The notes under the pieces are model-generated. The model was not told the origin of the DNA and ran no database searches. It saw nothing but the letters and a program-made list of their open reading frames with translations. 64,000 nucleotides of DNA from Sulfitobacter sp. M05. GTDB taxonomy: Bacteria > Pseudomonadota > Alphaproteobacteria > Rhodobacterales > Rhodobacteraceae. This document shows positions 43,372 through 52,729 of the stretch, in pieces. Location of the stretch: contig NZ_JABEDH010000002.1 in assembly GCF_029285175.1 (NCBI RefSeq), forward strand, positions 682,001 through 746,000. The letters run 5' to 3'. Both the position numbers and the translations under genes were made by a program. Position 1 is the stretch's first letter, and the number at the start of each line of letters is the position of its first letter.

Positions 43372-44163
43372 CTAGGTTGGCGCGGCTTGCGAAAGATGTG
43401 GCAGGATGAACCAGTTTTCCGGCGATGGTGTGCGGCAGCTTTCGATGCGACAGCCATACACCCGGCTTAGCACATCGTCGCGCAGGGTCTCTGACACGGC
43501 ACCGGCGGCGGCGAGGCGGCCGTCATGCATCACCAGCACCTGATCAGCGAATAATGCGCTTAGGTTGAGATCATGCATCACTGTTAGCACACCACCGCCC
43601 TGGTCGGCAAAGTCGCGGGCGATTTGCATGACCTGTAACTGATGTGCGATGTCGAGGCTGGACACGGGTTCATCCAGAAACAGCCATCGCGGATGCGGGA
43701 CCGGATGTGGTGACCAGACCTGACATAGGACGCGGGCCAGTTGCGCACGCTGTTGTTCCCCACCTGAAAGCTCTTGATAGAGACGTTCCTCGTAGCCGCC
43801 CAAGCCAACCCGGGCGAGGGCATTTCGGGCGGCAAGGTCCGACCCCGCCCCGCGTAAGCGCAATCCCAGCCGCACCACCTCAAGCACCTGAAACGGAAAG
43901 GACATAGGGGTTGATTGCGGTAAGACCGCGCGCATATCAGCGAGGGTTTGCGGGGCGGCGGTATGCACATTTGTCTCACCCAGAAATGCAGTACCGCTGG
44001 ACGCGGCTTCGCCCGTCAGCGCTTTCAGCAGGGTGGACTTGCCAGATCCGTTCGGCCCGACAATCGCGGTCAGCTGGCCGCATTTCGCGGTAAACTCGAT
44101 GTCGCGCAGGATTGTCTTGCGCCCGATGCGGACGCCAAGGTTTTGCACCACTAAATCGTTCAT
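43372..44163 (-). CDS. hmuV: Heme ABC transporter ATP-binding protein
   Basis: A 263-residue HmuV. Walker A is GPNGSGKS, the signature is LSGGEQQRAQLARVL, Walker B is WLFLDEPVSSLD and the H-loop MHDLNLSALFAD. The PHPRWLFLDEP insertion is typical of HmuV. ATG 44163 overlaps the hmuU stop by 4 nt. It is the last gene of the minus-strand hmuSTUV operon. Confidence 0.93.
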   Translation of the reverse strand: MNDLVVQNLGVRIGRKTILRDIEFTAKCGQLTAIVGPNGSGKSTLLKALTGEAASSGTAFLGETNVHTAAPQTLADMRAVLPQSTPMSFPFQVLEVVRLGLRLRGAGSDLAARNALARVGLGGYEERLYQELSGGEQQRAQLARVLCQVWSPHPVPHPRWLFLDEPVSSLDIAHQLQVMQIARDFADQGGGVLTVMHDLNLSALFADQVLVMHDGRLAAAGAVSETLRDDVLSRVYGCRIESCRTPSPENWFILPHLSQAAPT

Positions 44164-45227
44164 AGGTCTACGACGCTCCGGCTGCGCAGGAGGATCCACA
44201 AGAACACCGGTGCGCCGATCACGGCGGTTACAATCCCTATGGGAAGCTCTGCCGGGGCCACAACCAACCGCGCCACAATATCAGCGGCGAGCAAAAGGGA
44301 CGCGCCCAGTAAGGCAGAATTCAGCAGCAGCCCGTGGTGGTCCGGCCCGGTTGCCAGTCGCAAAAGATGCGGCACGACGATCCCGATGAACCCAATGCCG
44401 CCAGAAACCGCGACAGCCGCTCCGGTTGCGGCTGACACGGTCAGGATGACGGCCATTTTCAGCTTTTGCACCGGAATGCCCATGTGATGGGCTGATGCCT
44501 CGCCCAAGGCCAGCGCATTCAGGCCGTTCGCCAAGGTCAGACCAACGGCGGTCGCGCCGGTAATCACCACCCCTGCGATCAGGGTCTTGTCCCAGCTTGC
44601 GCCCGAAAGCGAGCCAAGCTGCCAGAAGGTGAGTTCGCGCAGTTGCATGTCATCAGCGTGAAACACCATCAAACCGGAGAGCGCGCCGGCAAGTGCAGCG
44701 AGCGCAATGCCGGCAAGCAACATTGTCGCAACAGAGGTGCGCCCTGACCGTGTGGCCACGCGGAAAAGTATCAGCATACTTGCCCAGGCACCGACAAAGG
44801 CAAAGATCGGCAGCAGGGCAGGGCCGAGGAAGGCGGTAAGCCCTAACGGCAACGCGCCACCCAGAACAATTGCGGCAATCGCGCCAAGGCTGGCACCCGA
44901 ACTCACACCCAGAATCCCCGGATCGGCCAGCGGGTTGCGAAACAGCCCCTGCATGATGGCACCGGAAACGGCGAGAGCCGCCCCAACGAAAATACCCATC
45001 AGGGTGCGCGGGGCGCGGATGTCCCACAGCACTACGGCATCAATCCGATCAAGCGGATGCCCTTGGGCCAATTCGAACAATGCATCCCAAAGGGAGGCAC
45101 CAGAGGGGCCGGTGGCAAGGCTGGTCAGGGCCACCAGAATCAGCAAGAGACCAAGCACGACATGCGCCGCACGGGCCAAAAAACGTCGGTCGCGGGGTGT
45201 GACGGGTGTTTGCGCCAGTGCGACCAT
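44160..45227 (-). CDS. hmuU: Heme ABC transporter permease
   Basis: A 355-residue FecCD-family permease (IRAPRTLMGIFVGAALAVSG, SGGIGFIGIVVPHLLRL, AELPIGIVTAVIGAP). The start at 45227 overlaps the hmuT stop by 1 nt; longer frames run into hmuT. It carries heme from HmuT across the inner membrane. Confidence 0.93.
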   Translation of the reverse strand: MVALAQTPVTPRDRRFLARAAHVVLGLLLILVALTSLATGPSGASLWDALFELAQGHPLDRIDAVVLWDIRAPRTLMGIFVGAALAVSGAIMQGLFRNPLADPGILGVSSGASLGAIAAIVLGGALPLGLTAFLGPALLPIFAFVGAWASMLILFRVATRSGRTSVATMLLAGIALAALAGALSGLMVFHADDMQLRELTFWQLGSLSGASWDKTLIAGVVITGATAVGLTLANGLNALALGEASAHHMGIPVQKLKMAVILTVSAATGAAVAVSGGIGFIGIVVPHLLRLATGPDHHGLLLNSALLGASLLLAADIVARLVVAPAELPIGIVTAVIGAPVFLWILLRSRSVVDL

Positions 45228-46117
45228 CAGCTGCCCCCGCTCAGGGCGCTGTGCAATGCGGAAATCGCCTGTGGCGTCCGAGGGCCAAAGCCCAGCAACA
45301 AAAGACCGTCGATGCGCACCACAGCTTCGTTCCGCGCGGCAGGTGTTTGCGCCAGCGCGGGCAGTTTCCACAGATCGTCGTTGGTGCCGGCGTGGCTAGT
45401 GCGCCGTTCCATCATCAGGATGACATCAGGCTGGGCTGCGGCGATGGCCTCTTCGGTGACCGGTTTGTATCCGGCAAAATTTTGGATGACGTTGGTGCCG
45501 CCTGCCAATCCGATAATTGCATCCGCGCCGGTGTTGGTGCCCGCTGCCAGAATGCGACCGCCCTGAAGACTGAGGACAAACAGAACCCGCCGCTGATCCA
45601 CCGGACGCGCCTTAACCGCAGCAATGGCATTTTCGAAATCGGCGTCGACTTTCTGAGCCAGCGTCTCTGCCCGTTCCGGCACGCCCAATGCCGCACCGAC
45701 CAGGTGGATTTTCTCCAGCACGCCAGCGCGGCTATCGGTTTCGGGGATATCCACATAAGGGATCGAGGATTTTCGCAGCACATCCACCGCCGTGGCCGGG
45801 CCGGCCCCTTCCTCGGCGATCACAAGTTCGGGGCCAACCGACAAGACACCTTCGGGTGACAGGGCCCGCACATAGCCGACATCAGGCATGGACAGAGCTT
45901 CGGGTGGATAGACCGATGTGGTGTCGCGCGCAATCAGTCGGTGTTGTTGATCCAGCGCATAGACGATTTCGGTGATGGACCCGCCGATGGATACGATATT
46001 GCCAACCTTGTCCTGCTGTTCTGCATGAACCTGCCAGCCGAATGCCGCGACAAAGAAGGCGATGCCGGCCCCGTGTACAAGGCCAAGTGGGTTTGGCCGG
46101 AAGGACAGGCGTTTCAT
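45227..46117 (-). CDS. hmuT: Periplasmic hemin-binding protein
   Basis: A 296-residue type III binding protein with an N-terminal hydrophobic segment (GAGIAFFVAAFGWQVHA). Segments IVSIGGSITEIVYAL, RDTTSVYPPEA and PDVGYVRALSPEGVLS are characteristic of HmuT, in which a conserved Tyr of the last motif coordinates heme. It overlaps hmuS by 4 nt. Confidence 0.93.
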   Translation of the reverse strand: MKRLSFRPNPLGLVHGAGIAFFVAAFGWQVHAEQQDKVGNIVSIGGSITEIVYALDQQHRLIARDTTSVYPPEALSMPDVGYVRALSPEGVLSVGPELVIAEEGAGPATAVDVLRKSSIPYVDIPETDSRAGVLEKIHLVGAALGVPERAETLAQKVDADFENAIAAVKARPVDQRRVLFVLSLQGGRILAAGTNTGADAIIGLAGGTNVIQNFAGYKPVTEEAIAAAQPDVILMMERRTSHAGTNDDLWKLPALAQTPAARNEAVVRIDGLLLLGFGPRTPQAISALHSALSGGS

Positions 46118-47172
46118 GACGCGGCCTCCATTTCGAGGGTTTCCAGATCACTGACCAAGGCACGCCATGCCGGACGGCTGTCGCGGCCTTCTTTCGGAAC
46201 GCCGAACACCTGAAAAATCAACCCGCCTTCTGCATCAAAGGCTTCTACTGACATGGCTGCGCCGCGTTGGGTGGGTTTGTCTACTGCCCAGACCTCGGCA
46301 ATGTGATCCAGCCGCAGATGCATGTTGAAACGGGGATCCATCACATTCTGCCATGGCCCCATCGGGCGGAGGTTTTGCAAGGGTCCGGTATGAATTTGAA
46401 TGCAGCCCCGGTTGCCAACAAAGAGCATCACTTCGGTGCCGGTTTCCTGCAACTTCTTCAACATTGTATCGACTACGGTCGGGACAAGGGGTCTGACAAA
46501 GGGTGCGCCCGCAATGCGGTAAGCCCCCAGACGGTTCATTTTGAGCTTTGACGTCAGGCGCATGAACTGGTGGGTGTCTGTCATCCGCCCCCATTCCTTG
46601 CGCAGGGTCTCGACCTTTGAGAGATCTGATTTGGCAACCTCTGTGGGTTTGCGCGGGGCGACCTGAAGGGCGGGCGACACATCATCCAGACTCATGATGC
46701 CCTTGGCGGTTTGCCAAGCTTTGATGTCTGAGCTGTCGCGCAAGAAAATCTTGTGGACCGCATCTCCGGCCGCATCGAACACCTGAAGGGAACGGCGTGT
46801 GCCGCCTTCCTCAAGCTCTTTCTCGACCATGAACCCATGTTGCCAATGGGACGGGAAAATCCGCAGGTCAATGTCTTCGGTAAGAACCATCGCGGCATGG
46901 GCACCGGGGTGGTAGTTTTCATAGGTGCCGGTTTTTTCATGCACCACGGAAGGGTTACGCGTCAGTGCCATCACCTCGCCAAAGGTCTGGGCGGCATGCA
47001 TCACCTTGTCCGGGTGTGCGATGACGGGTGTGACACCCTGCCCCTGATGCGCGGCCAGCAACTGGGCTTCGGAGATGCCCAGTTGTTCGGCAATATCGCG
47101 TTCCCGCATTTTTGATTTTTCTGCGACGGCCTGACGAATTTCTTCGGGAGTTGGTTGAGTCATATGCGCCAT
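46114..47172 (-). CDS. hmuS: Hemin-degrading factor / cytoplasmic heme-binding protein
   Basis: A 352-residue HmuS/ChuS-type protein. Two similar halves are expected; visible motifs are LTRNPSVVHEKTGTYENY, LTEDIDLRIFPSHW, GNRGCIQIHTGPLQNLRPMGPW and NVMDPRFNMHLRLDHIAEVW. The proteins bind heme and release iron in the cytoplasm. Start 47172 (MAHMTQPTPEEIRQAV) has AGGACCC upstream; MTQ at 47163 is an alternative. First gene of hmuSTUV. Confidence 0.93.
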   Translation of the reverse strand: MAHMTQPTPEEIRQAVAEKSKMRERDIAEQLGISEAQLLAAHQGQGVTPVIAHPDKVMHAAQTFGEVMALTRNPSVVHEKTGTYENYHPGAHAAMVLTEDIDLRIFPSHWQHGFMVEKELEEGGTRRSLQVFDAAGDAVHKIFLRDSSDIKAWQTAKGIMSLDDVSPALQVAPRKPTEVAKSDLSKVETLRKEWGRMTDTHQFMRLTSKLKMNRLGAYRIAGAPFVRPLVPTVVDTMLKKLQETGTEVMLFVGNRGCIQIHTGPLQNLRPMGPWQNVMDPRFNMHLRLDHIAEVWAVDKPTQRGAAMSVEAFDAEGGLIFQVFGVPKEGRDSRPAWRALVSDLETLEMEAAS

Positions 47173-47253
47173 AGGGTCCTCGTGTGTTAAAGGGCCTGAT
47201 GGCTTGGCTACCGCAAGGCAGCATTGGCTACAGTCTGGTTAGGATCAGTATTG

Positions 47254-47282
47254 TTGACACTTTTAGTCGGATTAATTAATCA
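47254..47282. promoter_or_regulatory. Candidate iron-regulated promoter and operator between hmuS and hmuR
   Basis: A perfect TTGACA (47254-47259) precedes the palindrome GATTAATTAATC (47270-47281). On the minus strand this reads TGATTAATTAATCCG, a TGA-N9-TCA-like RirA motif with two mismatches. The AT-rich palindrome would overlap the -10 region for hmuR, a position suited to repression. Confidence 0.45.
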
Positions 47283-47373
47283 GTGCAAGTGATGAAGCGG
47301 GTGACCGCTCGCTCTAACTCTGCCGAACGCCAGCGACCTGCAAGCAAGTGGCCCATGCACAAAGGGACAAGCC

Positions 47374-49389
47374 TTGCATTATCCATCCTTACGCGCCTGT
47401 CTGCGCGCCTCGACTGCTGCTATTCTTCTTCTTCCACTTGCCCTGCCAGTCGCGGCGCAGGATACCGCTGCTGCTCAGGATTTGGGCACGCTTGTCTTGG
47501 GGCAAAGCAAGCGGGATGTTGAAACCAAGTCGGCGGTTTCCAAGACCACAATCGACCAGACCGAAATTCTGGACCGGCAGGCAGGCACTGTTGCCGAACT
47601 GTTTGATTCTGTTCCCGGCGTGGCCCTTGTAAATGGGGCGACGGCGCAGGGATCGGGGATCAACATCCGTGGCTTTGGGGCGAACTCTACATTCGGAACC
47701 GATCAGAAGGTGCTGATCCAGATTGACGGGGCGACCAAAGGCAGTGAAGAACTTTACCGTATCGGCACCCAGCTTTATACTGATCCGTTCCTTTACCGCG
47801 AGGTCGAGGTTCTGCGCGGCACAATTGGATCATTCGAATATGGTTCCGGTGTGTTTGGCGGGACTGTACTTTTGGAAACCGTTGATGCGTCAGACCTGAC
47901 AGCGGGCAATCCGGGTTTCGCGGGACGTCAGACGTTTGAGTATAACAGCAATGGCGAGGGTTTTGTGACCTCGACCATTCTTGCCTATCAGATGGGTGAG
48001 GATGCTGAGTTCCTGTTGAATTACACCCGCCGGATGCTGGATGTGCGTGAGGATGGTGACGGGAACAAGATCAATCCGGCTGCTGGCGCAATCAATGATC
48101 CGTCATGGTTGTTGAAGGGCAAATTCCATTTCGGGGAGGCCCGTGATCACAGCCTGACCGTCAGCCTGTCCGAGACCGAACAGGAAAGCAGCGATGTGCC
48201 TTATGACACCTTCGGAAAGTCCTCATTTGGTAATGTGGATCGGTTCATCGAAAACCGGGTTGCATCCTTGCGTTATAGCTACACCCCGGAAGACAATGAC
48301 TTGGTCGATTTGTCGGTCGAGCTGACCTACTCCGACGAAGTGGTCAACAGTGAGGCGGTTGATCGCACGCTAGGGCGGCGATCCTTGGGCCTTTTGGATG
48401 CTGATAACCGGTACGAGACGACCACGCTGCGCCTTAAGAACACCGCCTTGTTTGCGACGGGTGGCATTGAGCATGAACTGCGTGCGGGGCTTGAGTTCGT
48501 CAAACGTGAACGCAAGGATGCGAAAGCGGGGTCCGCACCGGGTGGCACAAAAGACGTGATTGCGGTTTTCGCAGTGGACGAGATGCAGTTTGGCGAGAAT
48601 TTCACGCTGACACCCGCCCTGCGATATGAAACCCAGACCATCAAAGAGGCTGCGGTAAACGGAACCGATAGCTTTGATGCGGATGCGCTGATGGGCGGGC
48701 TTTCGGCGCGGTATGCCTTTGGCAACGGATGGGCGGTTTACGGCTCTGCGGCCTATACCGAGAACCTGCCGATTGTGGACGATATTCTGAACCCGGTTCT
48801 GATCAACCAGTCCGAAAAAGGGACAATTTACGAAATCGGTACAACTTTCGATCGTGAAAGCGTCTTTCAAAGTGGCGACACGCTGGCCTTCCGTCTGGGG
48901 TATTACAAGCAGGACCTGCGCGACTTGACGACCTATGGAAGCTTTACACCCGGTGCTTCGCTGGTGGCGGTCGAACGGGATGGTTGGGAGCTTGAAGCCG
49001 CCTATGCCATGGATACCGGATATTATGTCGATCTGAACGCGCATGTTTCTGACGGCACATCGCGGACTGAAAGCGGTGTCGAGGCCGGTTGGCGTCAGAA
49101 CCCGCAGGATACTTTGCGCCTGACACTTGGTAAGAAATGGGGGCAGGAATGGGATGTAAGTTGGGAAACCGAGTTTGCAGCCGACTATAAAACGGCCGGC
49201 ACGGTCACCGACGACGGCTATACCGTGCATAATCTGCGTGCCACATGGATTCCGCAAAGCGGCGTTTTGGAAGGGTCCATGGTGCGTTTTGGTGTCGAGA
49301 ACGTGACGGATCGTCAGTATACGCCACGTCTGTCAACCCGGCCTGCGGCGGGGCGCAATTTCAAGGTATCTTTGTCGACGACATTCTGA
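47374..49389 (+). CDS. hmuR: TonB-dependent hemin receptor
   Basis: A 671-residue receptor. A signal segment (TAAILLLPLALPVAAQ) is followed by a plug (VAELFDSVPGVALVNGATAQGSGINIRGFGANSTFGT) and a beta-barrel ending in KVSLSTTF. It is divergent from hmuSTUV. The start appears to be TTG 47374: no ATG or GTG occurs in frame between an upstream stop at 47302 and the signal peptide, and AGGGA lies 7 bases upstream of the TTG. Confidence 0.92.
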   Translation: MHYPSLRACLRASTAAILLLPLALPVAAQDTAAAQDLGTLVLGQSKRDVETKSAVSKTTIDQTEILDRQAGTVAELFDSVPGVALVNGATAQGSGINIRGFGANSTFGTDQKVLIQIDGATKGSEELYRIGTQLYTDPFLYREVEVLRGTIGSFEYGSGVFGGTVLLETVDASDLTAGNPGFAGRQTFEYNSNGEGFVTSTILAYQMGEDAEFLLNYTRRMLDVREDGDGNKINPAAGAINDPSWLLKGKFHFGEARDHSLTVSLSETEQESSDVPYDTFGKSSFGNVDRFIENRVASLRYSYTPEDNDLVDLSVELTYSDEVVNSEAVDRTLGRRSLGLLDADNRYETTTLRLKNTALFATGGIEHELRAGLEFVKRERKDAKAGSAPGGTKDVIAVFAVDEMQFGENFTLTPALRYETQTIKEAAVNGTDSFDADALMGGLSARYAFGNGWAVYGSAAYTENLPIVDDILNPVLINQSEKGTIYEIGTTFDRESVFQSGDTLAFRLGYYKQDLRDLTTYGSFTPGASLVAVERDGWELEAAYAMDTGYYVDLNAHVSDGTSRTESGVEAGWRQNPQDTLRLTLGKKWGQEWDVSWETEFAADYKTAGTVTDDGYTVHNLRATWIPQSGVLEGSMVRFGVENVTDRQYTPRLSTRPAAGRNFKVSLSTTF

Positions 49390-49574
49390 TCTCGGCCCTA
49401 AGCCAGCCAGTCACGGGGTTAGCGGTTAATGCTGGCCCCGTTGTGCTTTCGCAATGTAAACGGGCTCTTTGCGATTGCCAGAATTTTCCTTTGAACTGCT
49501 GGTTCAGTCGGGCAATCAACGTGAAAATATCTTTGATATCTTGACACCCGGCGGTGACCGTTTAATCGTGCCGG

Positions 49575-49755
49575 CGATGGTTACCTTGTTTCACTCAAGG
49601 GATTAAAATGGGAATACGGTGCGACAGGGTTTGCCTGTTTAGGCCGTGACTGCCCCCGCAACTGTAAGCGCAGAGCGACGCCAAAAATACCACTAGTCAG
49701 AAAAGGCTGGGAAGGTTGGCTAGCAGAGACGCGCAAGTCAGGAGACCTGCCATCC
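49575..49755 (+). ncRNA. Cobalamin riboswitch
   Basis: The sequence shows the conserved cobalamin element: GGGAATACGGTGCGA near 49610-49624, the GACTGCCCCCGCAACTGTAA box near 49648-49667, and GACGCGCAAGTCAGGAGACC near 49728-49747, closed by GATGG (49576-49580) with CCATC (49750-49754). The element lies upstream of a btuDFC-like operon, which should be repressed when adenosylcobalamin is bound. Boundaries are approximate by about 10 bases. Confidence 0.93.
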
Positions 49756-49800
49756 TATTGTGAACCAAACCGGGACGGGGCGTCCTGAACGGAGGCTCTG

Positions 49801-49887
49801 ATGGCGCGTTTCCCGCGTGTTGACAAAACGGACCGTTCTTGCTCGCGCTTGATCCCAAGCGGAGTGGGCGATGGCGATTTTCACTGA
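49801..49887 (+). CDS. 28-codon ORF after the cobalamin riboswitch
   Basis: ATG at 49801 follows GGAGGCTCTG with ideal spacing. The product MARFPRVDKTDRSCSRLIPS continues for eight residues and matches no family I know. It ends in the same frame as the btuD-like ORF and overlaps the next small ORF by 17 nt. Translation is plausible but unproven. Confidence 0.4.
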   Translation: MARFPRVDKTDRSCSRLIPSGVGDGDFH

Positions 49888-49957
49888 ACCTGCGTATGCT
49901 GGCCCGCCGATTACTGAGGTGGTGGGGCCGTGTCGTTCTGGGGGTGCCCCGTGGTGA
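49871..49957 (+). CDS. Second 28-codon ORF overlapping the btuD-like start
   Basis: ATG at 49871 has GGAG 6 bases upstream. The product starts MAIFTEPAYAGPPITEVVGP and ends GGAPW. Its TGA (49955-49957) overlaps the GTG start candidates of the btuD-like gene (49951 or 49954), which would couple their translation. No family recognised. Confidence 0.45.
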   Translation: MAIFTEPAYAGPPITEVVGPCRSGGAPW

Positions 49958-50760
49958 CACAGCCCTTTCTAAATGTGCGCGACGTGGGGCTGGTGGCACC
50001 GAACGGCCAACCGTTACTTTGCAACGTCAGCTTTGACCTTGAGCAAGGTGCGACGCTGGCAATTGCCGGGCCGAACGGGGCGGGCAAGACCTCGTTGTTG
50101 ACGGTTCTTGCAGGGCTGGTGCGCCCGAACTCCGGCAGTGTTCTGCTCAGAGGCAAGGCTGTCAATCAGTTGAGCGCGCAAGAAAAAGCCCGTGAAATTG
50201 CCGTCGTCAGCCAGCAGGAGCAGCCGGACGGCCGGTTGACATTGCGTGACTACGTGGCGCTTGGGCAAATCCCGATCTGGCACCTTCACGCGGCGCGCGA
50301 ACATGCCCGGGCACTTGATGATGTACTGGACCTGACAGGGTTGGCAGGGCTGGCCGGCAAGCCGATGGCGCAGCTGTCAGGCGGCGAACGTCAGCGTGCC
50401 TATATCGCGCGTGCGCTGGCACAGCGGCCGCAATTGCTGTTTCTGGACGAGCCGACCAATCACCTGGATCCGGATGCCAAAGGCCGGATGTTGTCGCTGA
50501 TCGCCAATCTCGGGATCACGATTGTGACCATTCTTCATGATCTTGTACTGATCCCGGAGTTTACCACCCATCTGGCCCTGATGCAGGACGCCCGTCTTGT
50601 TGGGTTTGGCCCTGTCGAATCCGTGCTGACCCCGGAAAGCGTGCTGCACACATTTGGGGTGCGCTATCTTCAACTCCCGCATGAGGGGCGCTTGGTCCCC
50701 GCGTTGGATATCCGCAAAACCCCTCCCTCATTCACTCCCCCCAGAAAGGAACACCCGTGA
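49951..50760 (+). CDS. btuD: Cobalamin-type ABC transporter ATP-binding protein
   Basis: A 269-residue ATPase with Walker A GPNGAGKT, signature LSGGERQR, Walker B LLFLDEPTNHLD and LHDLVLIPEF. The start is one of several GTG codons (49930, 49951, 49954). 49951 is chosen because GGGGGT lies 6 bases upstream and it fits the usual N-terminus. Its position behind a cobalamin riboswitch supports corrinoid uptake. It overlaps the binding protein gene by 4 nt. Confidence 0.87.
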   Translation: MVTQPFLNVRDVGLVAPNGQPLLCNVSFDLEQGATLAIAGPNGAGKTSLLTVLAGLVRPNSGSVLLRGKAVNQLSAQEKAREIAVVSQQEQPDGRLTLRDYVALGQIPIWHLHAAREHARALDDVLDLTGLAGLAGKPMAQLSGGERQRAYIARALAQRPQLLFLDEPTNHLDPDAKGRMLSLIANLGITIVTILHDLVLIPEFTTHLALMQDARLVGFGPVESVLTPESVLHTFGVRYLQLPHEGRLVPALDIRKTPPSFTPPRKEHP

Positions 50761-51704
50761 ACAGATTTTTGACAACTGCAGTTGCGCTGCTTTTTGCCGG
50801 CGCGGCAACGGCGCATGAAGTCCGCGTTGATAATTGTGGCGACCCCCTCGTTTTCGAGAGCAAACCCGAGCGGTTGATTGTGCATGACATGAACATGACT
50901 GACATGGCCTTTGCCCTTGGGCTTCAGGAAAATATTGTCGGGCTGACCGGTATTACCGGATGGTATAAGACCAGCCCCGATTTCGATACGCAGCGCGGCG
51001 ATATCCCGGAACTTGCACCAAAGTATCCGACACTTGAGAACCTTGTCGCAGCCAAGCCGGACCTGTTCTTTGCCGGATGGTATTACGGTATGCGCCCGGG
51101 TGGCGAAGTAACGCCGGACACGCTGCGCCCCTTCGGCATCAAGACGATGGTCCTCACGGAAAGCTGTGTGCATCTGGACAAAGAGCGCCCCGAAGCCACG
51201 ATGGATTTGCTGTTCAACGACGTTTTGCGCCTTGGCAAAGTCATGCACGTCGAAGAGCGGGCCGAGACGCTGGTTGCCGAATGGCGCGCACAGCTGGCTG
51301 GGATCGAAGCCGGAACTGCGGATTTGGCCAAGCCGCGGGTATTCTTGCTGGATGGTCCGGCGGACGCGCCCTTTACCGCTGGCAAGTTTGCGATTCCCGA
51401 CGCGATGATCGCGGCGGCGGGTGGCGAAAACGTGACCCATGATCTGGATACCAGCTGGGGGCGGACGTCATGGGAAGTTGTGGCGGCCAGCAACCCCGAA
51501 TTTCTGGTTCTTCTTGATTATCAGACCGGCAACGGGGCCGAAGACACCTTTAAGTTCCTTCAGGAACATCCTGTGATGTCAGGGACCGACGCTGTGAAGA
51601 ACGGCAACTGGATCGGCCTGCGCTATGAAGAGCTGACACCTGGGCCTGCCAATATTGAAGCAATTGCCAAGATGGCGCGGGCGATGCACCCCGACATGAA
51701 CTAG
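50757..51704 (+). CDS. btuF: Periplasmic corrinoid-binding protein (BtuF-like)
   Basis: A 315-residue type III binding protein with a signal peptide (FLTTAVALLFAGAATA). Motifs include KPERLIVHDMNMTDMAFALGLQENIVG and NPEFLVLLDYQTGNGAED. Start is GTG 50757 with AGAAAGGA upstream. It is assigned to cobalamin on the riboswitch context; the sequence alone could also suit a siderophore. Confidence 0.82.
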   Translation: MNRFLTTAVALLFAGAATAHEVRVDNCGDPLVFESKPERLIVHDMNMTDMAFALGLQENIVGLTGITGWYKTSPDFDTQRGDIPELAPKYPTLENLVAAKPDLFFAGWYYGMRPGGEVTPDTLRPFGIKTMVLTESCVHLDKERPEATMDLLFNDVLRLGKVMHVEERAETLVAEWRAQLAGIEAGTADLAKPRVFLLDGPADAPFTAGKFAIPDAMIAAAGGENVTHDLDTSWGRTSWEVVAASNPEFLVLLDYQTGNGAEDTFKFLQEHPVMSGTDAVKNGNWIGLRYEELTPGPANIEAIAKMARAMHPDMN

Positions 51705-51708
51705 GGTG

Positions 51709-52716
51709 ATGCGATCCGGTTTTTCATTGGTTATCGGGGCGGCTTCGTTGGTCGCCCTGATTATGGTGTCGGTGTTATTCGGCACGACCGAAATCAGCAT
51801 CCCTGATGCTGTTCGCGCAATCCTGCGCGGTCTTGGCCTGAGTACAGGCGAGATGACGACCACCGACCGGATCATCTTTGATTTGCGATTGCCGCGGGCT
51901 CTGTTTGCGCCATTGATCGGGGCCGGCCTTGGCGTGGTTGGCGTTGTTTTGCAGACCACAACCCGCAATGATCTGGCGGATCCGTTCCTGTTTGGCCTGT
52001 CCTCTGGCGCAGCGGCGGGGGCTGTCGCAGTCATTTCGCTCACCGGTGACGTGCTGGGATTCTGGACACTGCCTCTTGCTGCGTTTTGTGGCGGATTGCT
52101 GGCGTCGACAATTGTGCTGGGTCTGGTTCAGACCATGCGCAGCAACACGCCAGAAAAGTTGATTCTCGCAGGGCTTGCCGTGTCGTTTCTGTTCTCTGCT
52201 CTGACCAACTATCTTATTTTTGCCGGCGACAGTCGCGCGGCGCATTCGGTCATCTTCTGGATGCTGGGCGGTCTGGGACTTGCCCGCTGGGAAGCCTTTC
52301 CGCTGGTGTTCTGTGGGCTTGGGCTGATCTTCGGGTACAGCATGTTCAAAGCCCGCCCGTTGGATGCATTGCTAAGTGGGGATCAAACCGCACAGAGCCT
52401 TGGAATTTCGGTCAAGGCGCTGCGGTTCAAGTTGTTTTTTGTGGCGGCGCTGGCAACCTCGGCCTTTGTGTCGGTTGCCGGTGTCATCGGATTTATAGGG
52501 CTGATGGTGCCCCATCTTGCCCGTGGTCTTGCCGGCCCGCTGCATCGCGCTTTGATCCCGACTGCTGCGCTGGTTGGCGCATTTCTGCTGACCCTGTCGG
52601 ACATAATCGCACGGTTGTTGCTGGCACCGCAGGAGTTGCCGGTCGGGATCGTGACGACCTCGCTGGGTGCCCTGTTTGTCTGCGTGCTTTTGCTCAAGAC
52701 GGGCGGGCGGAAATAG
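51709..52716 (+). CDS. btuC: Cobalamin-type ABC transporter permease (BtuC/FecCD family)
   Basis: A 335-residue permease with about ten helices: DLRLPRALFAPLIGAGLGVVG, TRNDLADPFLFGLSSGA and AGVIGFIGLMVPHLARGLAGP. GTG 51706 could be an alternative start, but ATG 51709 is preferred. It ends the riboswitch-controlled operon. Confidence 0.9.
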   Translation: MRSGFSLVIGAASLVALIMVSVLFGTTEISIPDAVRAILRGLGLSTGEMTTTDRIIFDLRLPRALFAPLIGAGLGVVGVVLQTTTRNDLADPFLFGLSSGAAAGAVAVISLTGDVLGFWTLPLAAFCGGLLASTIVLGLVQTMRSNTPEKLILAGLAVSFLFSALTNYLIFAGDSRAAHSVIFWMLGGLGLARWEAFPLVFCGLGLIFGYSMFKARPLDALLSGDQTAQSLGISVKALRFKLFFVAALATSAFVSVAGVIGFIGLMVPHLARGLAGPLHRALIPTAALVGAFLLTLSDIIARLLLAPQELPVGIVTTSLGALFVCVLLLKTGGRK

Positions 52717-52729
52717 ACGTTTTGGTCTG

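Noticed and set aside
49930..49950. GTG at 49930 as start of the btuD-like gene
   Set aside because: Adds seven residues not seen at usual ATPase starts and lacks a clear ribosome-binding site; 49951 or 49954 fit better, though it is not excluded.
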